DNA from: a virus
Direction: 5' to 3' (one strand)
IMG/VR virus record: IMGVR_UViG_3300023700_000777
Coordinates: 1 to 23,803 of that record
Length of the DNA: 23,803 nucleotides
The position numbers were made by a program, and so were the translations under genes. Below, one piece after another: positions 1 through 7,184 of the stretch. Below the pieces are notes generated by a model, which was given only the letters and a program-made list of their open reading frames with translations, searched no databases and was not told where the DNA came from. How positions within the stretch are numbered: the stretch's first letter is position 1; each line of letters begins with the position of its first letter.

Positions 1-55
1 AAAGTGAACTTGCAATACAGCCTGTACTATTACATGCTTGTTAAAGATAACACGG
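1..55 (+). other. left-edge segment, possibly the 3' end of an upstream gene
   Basis: One frame runs open from the window edge to a TAA at 42-44, encoding a short tail that ends ...LLHAC. A terminator-like hairpin begins 12 bases later. This fits the last codons of an upstream gene, but so short a piece cannot be identified and could be non-coding. A second frame stays open through the tRNA genes and is not believed. No tRNA-like fold is visible here. Confidence 0.2.
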
Positions 56-80
56 CTCCCCTCTTGCAGGGGAGTTCTTC
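56..80 (+). terminator. hairpin before the tRNA genes, putative terminator
   Basis: The arms CTCCCCT (56-62) and AGGGGAG (68-74) form seven perfect pairs around a five-base loop, followed by TTCTTC. The stem is strong but the T tract is broken, so termination may be partial. It could instead be a processing or stabilising hairpin for the tRNA transcript that starts ten bases downstream. Confidence 0.45.
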
Positions 81-83
81 TGC

Positions 84-157
84 TTCTCGATGGTGTAGTG
101 GTAACACAACGGTTTCCAAGTCCGTTGTCTGGGGTTCGATTCCCTATCGGGATGCCA
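84..157 (+). tRNA. tRNA-Trp (CCA), imperfect
   Basis: A full cloverleaf can be folded. The acceptor is TTCTCGA with TCGGGAT (147-153), G73 and an encoded CCA. The D stem is GTGT/ACAC around the classical loop AGTGGTA. The anticodon stem is 109-113 with 121-125, the variable region has four bases, and the T arm has loop TTCGATT. The seven-base anticodon loop 114-120 places CCA (Trp) at 116-118, and G73 fits Trp. Two oddities are U-U mismatches at 1:72 and 31:39, and a G at position 38. The loop also contains TCC, so Gly(TCC) with a disturbed anticodon arm is the alternative, but the D-arm register favours Trp. Confidence 0.75.
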
Positions 158-159
158 AT

Positions 160-242
160 GGATGAGCTGAGCACTGGCGAGCTCAAGTGGCTGTAACCCA
201 CCCGTTCATTCTGTGTTGGTTCAACTCCAACCTCATCCACCA
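160..242 (+). tRNA. tRNA-Tyr (GTA)
   Basis: The acceptor GGATGAG pairs perfectly with CTCATCC (232-238), followed by A73 and an encoded CCA. The D stem is GAGC/GCTC with GG in its loop. The anticodon loop CTGTAAC (191-197) has GTA at 193-195. A 12-base variable region makes this a class II tRNA, as expected for Tyr. The T stem GTTGG/CCAAC encloses TTCAACT. It starts two bases after the preceding tRNA and ends 20 bases before the small terminase start, so the three are probably one transcript. The outermost anticodon-stem pair is an A-C mismatch. Confidence 0.85.
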
Positions 243-262
243 ATTTTTGTCCAAGAGGATAT

Positions 263-913
263 ATGGCTTTAACTGATAACGAAAAAACAAAAGATCGTAA
301 ACCAAAGATACGTTCTGTTGACGCGGGAACTAATCGTTCCTGGTCAGACAAACAAAAGATTGAAGCTGTTCAGTCTTACCTACTTTTAGGCAATCTTGCG
401 CTTACGTCTAGAATTCTTAAAATTCCTGAAATTACCCTCCGTGTGTGGAAAACCACCGAATGGTGGAAGAATGTTGTTGATGACCTACGGCAGCAAGAGT
501 CCATGGAAATGTCAGGACGTCTGCGTAAAATCGTAGATGCTAGCCTGGTGGCTGTCGAAGATCGGTTGCTCAATGGCGACCTGATGTATGACAACAAAAC
601 AGGTCAAATGGTGCGTAAGCCTGTGAACATGCGTGATGCTCACAAGGTTGCTGTTGACCTCATGGACAAGAAAAAGCTTCTTGATAAAGAGGCCACAGAC
701 GGTCCTGTTGAAGCTCAAGAGGATGACCGCTTGCTTAAGTTGGCTGAGAAGTTTGCTAGCTTTGTGCAACAAAAGATTGATAAACCCGTCGAGATTATTG
801 ACGTGGAAGACGTAGAAATAAAGCAGGATAATTCAGAGGCAGAAGGTCAGGCTCATAACCTGAAAGTCGAGGGTTTGAGTCCCTCTCCTGCAACCAATAT
901 TGAGGAACAGTAA
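263..913 (+). CDS. terS: terminase small subunit
   Basis: This 216-residue protein is the probable DNA-recognition subunit of the packaging motor. Residues about 26-75 look like a helix-turn-helix: a DKQKIEAV helix, then NLALTSRILKIPEITLRVWK, matching the HTH layout of phage small terminases. A charged, probably coiled central region (about 76-170) fits oligomerisation, and the acidic tail (about 175-216) is low in complexity. The ATG at 263 follows AAGAGGA (253-259). The stop overlaps the HNH start as TAATG. TerL lies one gene downstream, which supports the call. The oddity is that codons 187-212 lie within a complete tRNA-like fold on the same strand, so the C-terminal tail is probably dispensable or recent. 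Confidence 0.8.
   Translation: MALTDNEKTKDRKPKIRSVDAGTNRSWSDKQKIEAVQSYLLLGNLALTSRILKIPEITLRVWKTTEWWKNVVDDLRQQESMEMSGRLRKIVDASLVAVEDRLLNGDLMYDNKTGQMVRKPVNMRDAHKVAVDLMDKKKLLDKEATDGPVEAQEDDRLLKLAEKFASFVQQKIDKPVEIIDVEDVEIKQDNSEAEGQAHNLKVEGLSPSPATNIEEQ
822..896 (+). tRNA. tRNA with CAT anticodon (Met or Ile2) inside the terS coding region
   Basis: A 75-base cloverleaf lies entirely within terS, in the sense direction. The acceptor AGCAGGA pairs with TCCTGCA (886-892) in six of seven pairs, with an A-A mismatch at 1:72, then A73 and an encoded CCA. The D arm is ATTC/GAAG with the canonical loop AGAGGCA. The anticodon stem TCAGG/CCTGA is perfect around CTCATAA, with CAT at 854-856. The variable loop is AAGTC. 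The T stem GAGGG/CCCTC is perfect, with loop TTTGAGT, where the usual C56 is T. The anticodon stem lacks the three G-C pairs of initiator tRNA, so elongator Met or lysidine-modified Ile(CAU) is more likely. Sequence alone cannot separate these two. Confidence 0.75.
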
Positions 914-1221
914 TGCCTTACATGAAAGATGGCAAGCGCGACTACAAACGTGAAAACGCTTTGTACAACTCTCGCCCAGAACAAATTAAAGCTCGCTCAG
1001 AACGCACAACTCTGCGTCGTGAAGCCAACGCTAAAGGCATCACCCACAAGGGTGACGGAAAAGATTTAGACCATGTCAAACCTCTCTCTAAGGGTGGAGC
1101 AAACACTCTGTCCAATGCCAGAGCCACAACCAAGTCTGCTAACCGCAGCTTTAGCCGCAACGCCGACGGAAGCTTGCGTAACCAACAATCCACCCGCGAA
1201 CGTAAAAGTACACGGAAATGA
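913..1221 (+). CDS. small HNH endonuclease-like protein
   Basis: This is a 102-residue basic protein. Residues 48-80 hold the motif: GDGKDLDH (His54), then N68 in TLSNARATTKSANRS and N77 at the third position. It is thus an H-N-N version of the beta-beta-alpha metal fold. Its small size and position between terS and terL match the stand-alone HNH proteins often found beside phage terminases, some of which help the terminase cut or package DNA. It could instead be a free-standing homing endonuclease. The start overlaps the terS stop (TAATG) and its stop overlaps the terL start (ATGA), which suggests translational coupling. The Arg/Lys-rich ends fit DNA binding. Confidence 0.75.
   Translation: MPYMKDGKRDYKRENALYNSRPEQIKARSERTTLRREANAKGITHKGDGKDLDHVKPLSKGGANTLSNARATTKSANRSFSRNADGSLRNQQSTRERKSTRK
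1218..1221 (+). promoter_or_regulatory. ATGA stop/start overlap, HNH to terL
   Basis: The last base of the HNH sense codon and its TGA stop share ATGA with the first codon of terL. Such overlaps usually indicate translational coupling. No strong Shine-Dalgarno is visible just upstream, only GGAAA-like bases. Confidence 0.5.
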
Positions 1222-2741
1222 ATGTTGCTCTAACAGCGGATGTAGTACAGGGTTTTGTTGGGAGTGTATTATCATCTCGTTTTGATGGTCGTAGTAGCTC
1301 CCCAGACTTCCATCGTGAATGTTGGGAACTCTGCTGTTCCAATGAAAAGTTTGTAGCCATTGCTGCACCTCGTGGTCATGCTAAAAGTACAGGCGTAACG
1401 CTAGGGTATGGTTTAGCCACGCTTCTCTTCCGAGAGCGTAAATTCATGCTTCTTGTTTCAGATACAGAAGCTCAGGCCAGTTTGTTCCTTGGAACATTTA
1501 AACAAGAACTTCAAGACAATCAAGAACTCATTGACTTGTTTGGTTTGAAGCGTAACGAAAAAGGTTTGGTTCAGTTTGTCAAAGACACTGAAACAGACAT
1601 TATAGTTGAGTGTACGGACGGACATAAGTTCAGGATTATTGCTAAGGGAGCGGAACAGAAGCTTCGTGGATTAATCTGGAACGGGTCGCGTCCGGACATC
1701 ATTATGTGTGATGACATGGAAAACGATGAACTTGTTATGAACAAGGAACGTCGTGAAAAGATGCGTAAATGGTTTAAGGGTGCTCTCTTGCCATGTCGCT
1801 CTGACCGTGGTATTGTTCGCATGGTAGGAACCATCCTGCATGCTGACAGTTTGCTAGAACGCATGATGCCCAATCCATCTGACAAGATGACGGTGGTTGA
1901 AGAACTTAAACAATACTCCAAGCGTAAGAGCATGTGGAAGTCGGTTAAATACCGTGCCCACAACTCTGACTTTTCTAAGCTCCTATGGGCCTCTAAGAAG
2001 TCTGCAACAGAGTTTAAGATGCTATATGAGGAAGCTGTCAAAGACGGCACTACAGACATCTACAGTCAGGAATACTTGAATGAGCCAATTGATGAATCCG
2101 TGTCATTCTTCAAAAAGGGAGACTTTCTCCCCATCACAGAAGATGACCGTAAGGCTCGCCTCAATTATTACATTACTGCCGACTTGGCTATTTCAGAAAC
2201 TGAGAAGGCTGACTTCTCCGTGTTTGTCATTGCTGGAGTTGACGAAGATAAAATTATTCACACAAAGAACGTGATTCGTGAGCGTATGGATGGTAAGGAA
2301 ATTGTTGATACATTTCTAGCCCTTCAGAAGCTTTACGACCCTGTTGCCATTGGTGTTGAGGACATGCAAATTTCCAAAGCTATTGGCCCGTTTCTGCGTG
2401 AAGAGATGATTAAACAAAACGTCTTCATAACACTCATGCCTTTGAAGCATGGGGGTAAAGATAAGACCACACGAGCTAGAAGCGTACAGGCGCGTTTACG
2501 TGCTCATGGCATGAAGTTTGACAAAGAAGGTGATTGGTATCCCATCTTTGAAAATGAATGTCTTGCTTTCCCTCGTGGTAAGCATGATGACCAAGTTGAC
2601 GCTTTTGCCTATCTTGGACTGATGCTTGACCAGCTTATTGAAGCTCCCACCAAGGAAGAGTTTGAAGAAGAAGAATACTTTGATGAGTTGCAAAACTCCG
2701 ATTTAAACAACCAAGGACGCGACTCCTACACAGGATATTAA
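1218..2741 (+). CDS. terL: terminase large subunit (ATPase and nuclease)
   Basis: This 507-residue protein is the motor that pumps DNA into the prohead and cuts the concatemer. The ATPase domain shows a Walker A-like PRGHAKST at residues 51-58 and Walker B IIMCDD at 161-166, with an acidic residue (E168) just after. A coupling-type segment, GTILH, follows at about 204-208. The RNase H-fold nuclease domain has its acidic residues at D322 (ITADLA), E381 (GVED) and D457/D458 (KHDDQVDA). Both domains are full length. The acidic C-terminus (480-492) may contact the portal or prohead. The portal gene starts immediately after the stop codon, the usual order. Confidence 0.95.
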   Translation: MNVALTADVVQGFVGSVLSSRFDGRSSSPDFHRECWELCCSNEKFVAIAAPRGHAKSTGVTLGYGLATLLFRERKFMLLVSDTEAQASLFLGTFKQELQDNQELIDLFGLKRNEKGLVQFVKDTETDIIVECTDGHKFRIIAKGAEQKLRGLIWNGSRPDIIMCDDMENDELVMNKERREKMRKWFKGALLPCRSDRGIVRMVGTILHADSLLERMMPNPSDKMTVVEELKQYSKRKSMWKSVKYRAHNSDFSKLLWASKKSATEFKMLYEEAVKDGTTDIYSQEYLNEPIDESVSFFKKGDFLPITEDDRKARLNYYITADLAISETEKADFSVFVIAGVDEDKIIHTKNVIRERMDGKEIVDTFLALQKLYDPVAIGVEDMQISKAIGPFLREEMIKQNVFITLMPLKHGGKDKTTRARSVQARLRAHGMKFDKEGDWYPIFENECLAFPRGKHDDQVDAFAYLGLMLDQLIEAPTKEEFEEEEYFDELQNSDLNNQGRDSYTGY

Positions 2742-4760
2742 ATGGACGAACAACAAAAACCTTTGGCAGCCATGCTGGAAAGCGTGAACATTGCCGAATC
2801 GCTGGATGAAGGAAAGCTTACAACGATTGGACGAGATGCTGAAAAAGGTTATGTCCTTGACCATGAATCTCGCCTTGATTGGGAAAAGCATATTGATGAA
2901 TGGACTAAGCTTGCAAAGCAAACGATTGAGCCGAAAACTTATCCTTGGCCTAAAGCGTCTAACATTAAATATCCACTTCTCTCTACGGCTGCTATGCAGT
3001 TTGCTGCTAGGGCTTACCCTTCTCTTGTCCCGTCGAATGGGAAGATTGTAAACGCTAAAGTTATTGGTAAAGACCCAGATGGGGCTAAGCACCAAGTAGC
3101 AGAAGCTGTTTCCATGTACATGTCTTACCAGTTGCTGGAAGAAATGGACTCTTGGGAAGAGGAAATGGATAAATTGCTCATCATGCTCCCTATTGTGGGC
3201 ACGATGTTCAAGAAAACTTATTGGGACCCGCTTAAAGAAGCCAACTGCTCGCATCTGGTGATGCCTAAAAACCTCGTAGTTAACTACTGGGCACGTAGTT
3301 TGGCAGATGCTGAGCGTATTTCCGAGGTACTGGAAGTATCTCCTCGTAAAATTAAAGAACGCCAACAAAGTGGTTTGTGGTTGGATGTCGAATTTGGTAA
3401 GCCTGTTGTCCAAATGGACGGCAAACAAGGCCCAACAGTTATTGACGACACTACCCCACACATCTTTATTGAGCAACATACGTTCCTTGACTTGGATGAT
3501 GATGGCTACAAAGAGCCTTACATCGTTACATTCCACAAGGAAACTAAGAAAGTAGTCAGAATTGTCGCACGTTTCGACGAAACTACCATCAAAATGGATG
3601 CTGAGGGAGGTATTCGCAAGATTGACCCCATTCAGTATTATACTAAGTTTGGGTTTATTCCTAATCCTGATGGCGGATTCTATGATATCGGCTTTGGTGT
3701 CCTTCTTGGTCCACTCAACCATAGTGTAAACACCCTAATTAACCAGCTTTTGGACGCAGGACACTTGGCTACGTTGCAAGCAGGCTTCTTGGGTAAAGGT
3801 TTGCGCATTAAAATGGGTGATACCAAGTTTATGCCGGGCGAATGGAAAGCTGTTAACTCAACAGGTGATGACCTGAAGAAGCAGATTGTTCCATTACCAA
3901 CAAAAGAACCTAGTTCTGTGCTGTTCCAGCTTATGGGTAGCCTCATTACCTCGGGTAAAGAGCTTGCTTCTGTTGCTGAAATCTTCACAGGCAAAATGCC
4001 GGGTCAAAATACTCCTGCAACCACCACCATGGCTACTGTTGAACAGGGCATGAAGGTGTTTACTGCGGTGTATAAGCGTTTGTACCGAGCTCTTACCGAG
4101 GAATTCCTCAAGCTTGCTCGATTGAATAACCTGTATCTCAATCCCAACACCTATGTTGACATTGTGGATATGGAAATCAACCCAGACGACTTTGACCTGA
4201 CAACACATAAAATTTATCCTGCCGCTGACCCCACTGCAGTGTCTCAAACTGAGAAACTATTAAAGGCACAAGGCTTGATGGAACTGCTCCCAACAGGTAT
4301 CTTAGACCCTGTTAAAGTGGTTCAACGTATTTTGGATGCACAAGAACAGCCAAACTGGCAAGAACTCATTAAACCTGAGATTATGCAAAGTGGTCAAATG
4401 CCTCCTCCCCCTCCAGACCCCAAGATGCTAGAATTGCAGATGAAAGGTCAACTGGAAGGTCAAAAGATTCAAATGCAAGGAGCAGCGCTTCAGCATAAGA
4501 TGGAGCTAGAAGCTCACGATAAACAAGTTCAACTCGCTATGAAGCAAGAAGAGCATGCACAAAACATGCAACATGCTGCTGACATGGCGAATATTAAGGC
4601 TGCAGAAGCCGTACATTCTGGTCGAGTCCATTCTGCTACAGAGCAGGCTGGTTTTATCCAGAAACTGGTGCACACTGATGCACAACATCAGCAGAAGATG
4701 CACCATGCACGACAAGCTGCAGCTCAAACGGCTAAGAAGCCATCAAAAGGAGCTAAATGA
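2742..4760 (+). CDS. portal protein
   Basis: This 672-residue protein probably forms the dodecameric ring at the packaging vertex. It follows terL with no gap and precedes scaffold and capsid genes. Early residues (about 65-90) carry YPWPKASNIKYPLL, typical of large podovirus-type portals, followed by a long alpha/beta core. From about residue 550 the chain changes. A PPPPPDP hinge is followed by roughly 120 residues rich in Gln, Met, His and Ala that should form one long helix or coiled coil, comparable in position to the P22 portal barrel. The Lys-rich end may contact DNA. The stop overlaps the next start (ATGA). An antisense open frame across its 5' half is a shadow. Confidence 0.88.
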   Translation: MDEQQKPLAAMLESVNIAESLDEGKLTTIGRDAEKGYVLDHESRLDWEKHIDEWTKLAKQTIEPKTYPWPKASNIKYPLLSTAAMQFAARAYPSLVPSNGKIVNAKVIGKDPDGAKHQVAEAVSMYMSYQLLEEMDSWEEEMDKLLIMLPIVGTMFKKTYWDPLKEANCSHLVMPKNLVVNYWARSLADAERISEVLEVSPRKIKERQQSGLWLDVEFGKPVVQMDGKQGPTVIDDTTPHIFIEQHTFLDLDDDGYKEPYIVTFHKETKKVVRIVARFDETTIKMDAEGGIRKIDPIQYYTKFGFIPNPDGGFYDIGFGVLLGPLNHSVNTLINQLLDAGHLATLQAGFLGKGLRIKMGDTKFMPGEWKAVNSTGDDLKKQIVPLPTKEPSSVLFQLMGSLITSGKELASVAEIFTGKMPGQNTPATTTMATVEQGMKVFTAVYKRLYRALTEEFLKLARLNNLYLNPNTYVDIVDMEINPDDFDLTTHKIYPAADPTAVSQTEKLLKAQGLMELLPTGILDPVKVVQRILDAQEQPNWQELIKPEIMQSGQMPPPPPDPKMLELQMKGQLEGQKIQMQGAALQHKMELEAHDKQVQLAMKQEEHAQNMQHAADMANIKAAEAVHSGRVHSATEQAGFIQKLVHTDAQHQQKMHHARQAAAQTAKKPSKGAK

Positions 4761-4972
4761 CAAAGAGTGAATATATTGATTGGAAAGGCCACCCAGTAAC
4801 GCTGGAGGTCTTCCGTCAAATTCAACGTCGAATTAACGATTTGCAAGAGATGCTAGGCGAATCAGCAGGAGCTGACCCTCGCCAAGACGCAGTTTTTGTT
4901 GGCGCAATAAAAGCGTACAAAGACCTCGTCACTATCGATTTCTACGACGAAGAACAAGAGGAGTCTCTATGA
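4757..4972 (+). CDS. small hypothetical protein between portal and co-chaperonin
   Basis: This 71-residue protein is not matched to any family I know. It has a probable central amphipathic helix (FRQIQRRINDLQEMLG) and an acidic C-terminus (YDEEQEESL). It has no membrane segment and no cysteines. It is linked on both sides by ATGA overlaps, to the portal gene upstream and the GroES-like gene downstream, so it is almost certainly translated as part of the head operon. A role in head assembly is a guess from position only. Confidence 0.7.
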   Translation: MTKSEYIDWKGHPVTLEVFRQIQRRINDLQEMLGESAGADPRQDAVFVGAIKAYKDLVTIDFYDEEQEESL

Positions 4973-5295
4973 TTAAACCCACTCTACACCGGATTCTTGT
5001 CAAAGCTGACAAGCTGGAAGAGACAGACAAAACTTATGTGAAAGCTACGTCGTTAGGCCTAGTGCTACCGGAGCATGAAGATAAGAAACGAGCGCAAGCA
5101 GGTGTCGATAAGGGACGTGTTGTGGCAATTGGCCCAACAGCCTTTCGAGACTTTAACACAACTTCCCCAATTGAGGTTGGTGACTACATTGCATATGCCC
5201 GCTTTGCAGGCAAAACTGTAGAAGACCCCTATACTCAGGAAGAATTTGTAGCATTGAACGATGAAGACATTGTCTGTGTCTTCCATCAAGAATAA
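4969..5295 (+). CDS. GroES-like co-chaperonin (Cpn10)
   Basis: This 108-residue protein has the Cpn10 layout. The N-terminal strand is PTLHRILVKADK. A mobile-loop region follows with the hydrophobic tripeptide LVL at 31-33, where GroES has IVL to dock on GroEL. Next come GRVVAIGPTAF (49-59), VGDYIAYARFAGKTV (70-84) and the closing strand FVALNDEDIVCVF. Phage co-chaperonins such as T4 gp31 replace GroES so that host GroEL can fold the capsid protein. Its place between portal and scaffold/capsid fits this. The region at 33-47 is longer and more charged than in E. coli GroES. Cage-enlarging function is an inference. Confidence 0.85.
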   Translation: MIKPTLHRILVKADKLEETDKTYVKATSLGLVLPEHEDKKRAQAGVDKGRVVAIGPTAFRDFNTTSPIEVGDYIAYARFAGKTVEDPYTQEEFVALNDEDIVCVFHQE

Positions 5296-5300
5296 GGAGG
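5294..5300 (+). promoter_or_regulatory. near-perfect Shine-Dalgarno for the scaffold gene
   Basis: AAGGAGG overlaps the stop codon of the co-chaperonin gene and sits seven bases before the scaffold ATG at 5308. It is one of the strongest ribosome binding sites in the window, consistent with high scaffold demand. Confidence 0.75.
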
Positions 5301-5307
5301 CCCTTAG

Positions 5308-6096
5308 ATGGCTGAAGAAATTAAAGACGCAACCCCAGCGGTTGACACCACCCCATCAAATGAACCAGAAGTTAAACTGTCTGCTGCCGAAGAAAAGGCA
5401 ATGGAACAGGGCTGGGTTCCTGAAGACCAATGGGAAGGTGACCCTGAACAATGGCGACCAGCTAAAGAATTTCTGGACCGCGGTGAATTGTTTAAAAAGA
5501 TTGAGGACCAAAACCGTACGATTAAAGAATTTAAACGTGCGTTAGATGACCTCAAAGGCCACCATGCTAAAACGCGTGAAACAGAATACGCACGAGCATT
5601 GGCTACCCTCAAAGCACAGAAACGTGCTGCACTTGAAGAGGGTGATGCGGCGGCTGTGATTCAGTTGGATGATGAAATTGACCTCGTTAAAGACGAGCAA
5701 AACAAACTCAAACAACGTGATGTACAGCAAACCGAAGTTGACGTCAATCCCGAATTTGCTTCTTGGGTTGACAAAAATAAATGGTATGAGACCAACGAGC
5801 CTATGAAAGCCTACGCTGATGCGCTAGGTCGTAGTTTGGCAGTTAAGGGTATGAGCCCATCGGCTGTTCTACAGGAAGTCGAAAAACAGGTTAAGTTGGA
5901 GTTCCCAAATAAATTTACTAATCCTAACCGTAACAAGCCGGGTGCAGTAGAGGGTAGTTCTAACAAAGGCGGCAAGAGTTCTGGTGAAGTCTCTTTGTCC
6001 GATGAAGAGCGTCGAGTGATGCAACGCTTTGTCCGTACGGGTGTAATGACTGAAAAAGATTACATTGCGGAATTGCGTAAAATTAAAGGAGTTTAA
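5308..6096 (+). CDS. capsid scaffolding (assembly) protein
   Basis: This 262-residue, highly charged, probably all-helical protein lies just upstream of the capsid genes. After an acidic N-terminus, residues about 32-60 carry EQGWVPEDQWEGDP and the AKEFLDRGELF segment, a pattern I associate with podovirus scaffolds. A coiled coil runs through about 60-135 (FKKIEDQNRTIKEFKRALDD onward). A glycine/serine-rich linker (about 205-225) precedes a basic C-terminal helical end, where scaffolds bind the capsid protein. No protease motif is visible, so the scaffold may be released intact as in P22. A perfect Shine-Dalgarno precedes it. Confidence 0.78.
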   Translation: MAEEIKDATPAVDTTPSNEPEVKLSAAEEKAMEQGWVPEDQWEGDPEQWRPAKEFLDRGELFKKIEDQNRTIKEFKRALDDLKGHHAKTRETEYARALATLKAQKRAALEEGDAAAVIQLDDEIDLVKDEQNKLKQRDVQQTEVDVNPEFASWVDKNKWYETNEPMKAYADALGRSLAVKGMSPSAVLQEVEKQVKLEFPNKFTNPNRNKPGAVEGSSNKGGKSSGEVSLSDEERRVMQRFVRTGVMTEKDYIAELRKIKGV

Positions 6097-6097
6097 T

Positions 6098-6508
6098 ATG
6101 AGTGACATTAAAGAAGCAATTGCGAAAGCACCGAGAGGTCGTACGCAGCGTGTTCCCGTCGGTACACGAAATGTTCTAACAGTAGCTGGCAAAGACGCCA
6201 ATTACGAATACCGAGTGATTAATGACTCTGGAGACAGGGTGCAGGAATTTTTGGATGCTGGCTATGAGCTGGTTGAAAATAGTTCTGTGAGGGTGGGTGA
6301 TAAACGAGTTAACTCTGCTTCGTCAGAAGGCTCCGTATCACAGATTTCTGTCGGACAAGGCCAAAAGGCTTTCGTCGTACGCATCAAAAAAGAATGGTAC
6401 GAGGAAGACCAAGCTCGCAAGCAAATTAAGGTCAATGAGATGGAAAACGCCACCAAAGCAAAAGCTCTTGATGGTACTTATGGTAAGCTCGAAATTACTC
6501 GAAGCTAA
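6098..6508 (+). CDS. hypothetical head-region protein
   Basis: This 136-residue protein starts at the ATG at 6098, eight bases after AAAGGA (6085-6090). An in-frame upstream start would overlap the scaffold gene and lacks such a site. The N-terminus is basic with an RGRTQRVPVGTRN stretch. The middle (YEYRVINDSGDRVQEFLDAGYELV) looks like a small alpha/beta unit. The C-terminal third is a charged helix (IKKEWYEEDQARKQI onward). I do not recognise a named family. Its place between scaffold and the probable decoration/capsid genes suggests a virion or assembly role. Confidence 0.75.
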   Translation: MSDIKEAIAKAPRGRTQRVPVGTRNVLTVAGKDANYEYRVINDSGDRVQEFLDAGYELVENSSVRVGDKRVNSASSEGSVSQISVGQGQKAFVVRIKKEWYEEDQARKQIKVNEMENATKAKALDGTYGKLEITRS

Positions 6509-6560
6509 ATAACAATTAAGTGCCGTTGGGAATTACCTATTTTATTATGGAGAATTGCTA

Positions 6561-7184
6561 ATGGCAAGTGTATCTCGTGCTAACGGGTTCCGTCCCGTTA
6601 AAACAGTGACTGGTGCGGCCTATAACGGTCAAGCCAACGTGTATTTTGTTCCCTCTACCGATTCCACCGTGATTATGGTTGGTGACGCAGTTAAGCTCGC
6701 AGGCGATGCCCGCGCTGCTACTGGTGCTCCTACTGTGACACGTGCTGGCGCTACTGATGTGCCAGTGGGTATCGTTGTGGGTATTTTGTTTACAGGCGTC
6801 GGTGACCTCACCAACATGCCTCCAGTTAACGATTTGAACACTCCGGTTTACCGTCGTGCTTCTACAGACCGTTATCTCTTGGTGTGTGATGACCCTAACG
6901 TCGTGTATGAAGTTCAGTATGCTGGTACTTCCGTGGCTGCTGCTACAATCACTGCAAACGTTGGTTTGAACGGTCAGTTCACCACTACTGCAGGTAGCAC
7001 ATCTTCTGGTGCTTCTGGTATGCAACTCGACAGCTCTGGTCTTGCAACCACTGCTACCCTTCCTATCAAGATTGTTGGTTTCCCTAACCGTCCTGATAAT
7101 ATCCCCGGCGATACATACTTCAGCTATTTCGTGAAACTCAATGGTTCCACAAACAGCTCTGGTACTGGTCAGGCTGGCGTTTAA
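6561..7184 (+). CDS. probable capsid decoration or minor head protein
   Basis: This 207-residue protein is rich in Ala, Thr, Val, Gly and Ser, with short alternating hydrophobic stretches typical of beta-rich virion proteins. It opens MASVSRANGFRPVKTVTG, an N-terminus seen in several phage structural proteins encoded directly before the capsid gene. The ATG at 6561 follows GGAG (6549-6552). A TTG two codons earlier is open but less likely. It lacks cysteines except one in the middle, and has no signal peptide or membrane helix. Decoration protein is inferred from composition and position. A head fibre or neck protein is possible. Confidence 0.65.
   Translation: MASVSRANGFRPVKTVTGAAYNGQANVYFVPSTDSTVIMVGDAVKLAGDARAATGAPTVTRAGATDVPVGIVVGILFTGVGDLTNMPPVNDLNTPVYRRASTDRYLLVCDDPNVVYEVQYAGTSVAAATITANVGLNGQFTTTAGSTSSGASGMQLDSSGLATTATLPIKIVGFPNRPDNIPGDTYFSYFVKLNGSTNSSGTGQAGV

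Noticed and set aside
2703-3722. 339-codon antisense open frame across the end of terL and the first half of the portal gene
   Set aside because: It mirrors a strongly supported portal gene, has no recognisable domain or ribosome binding site, and its composition is that of a reverse-complement shadow.
6509-6560. Possible promoter in the gap before the decoration-like gene
   Set aside because: TTGGGA and TATTAT are only 11 bases apart, too close for a sigma70-type promoter.
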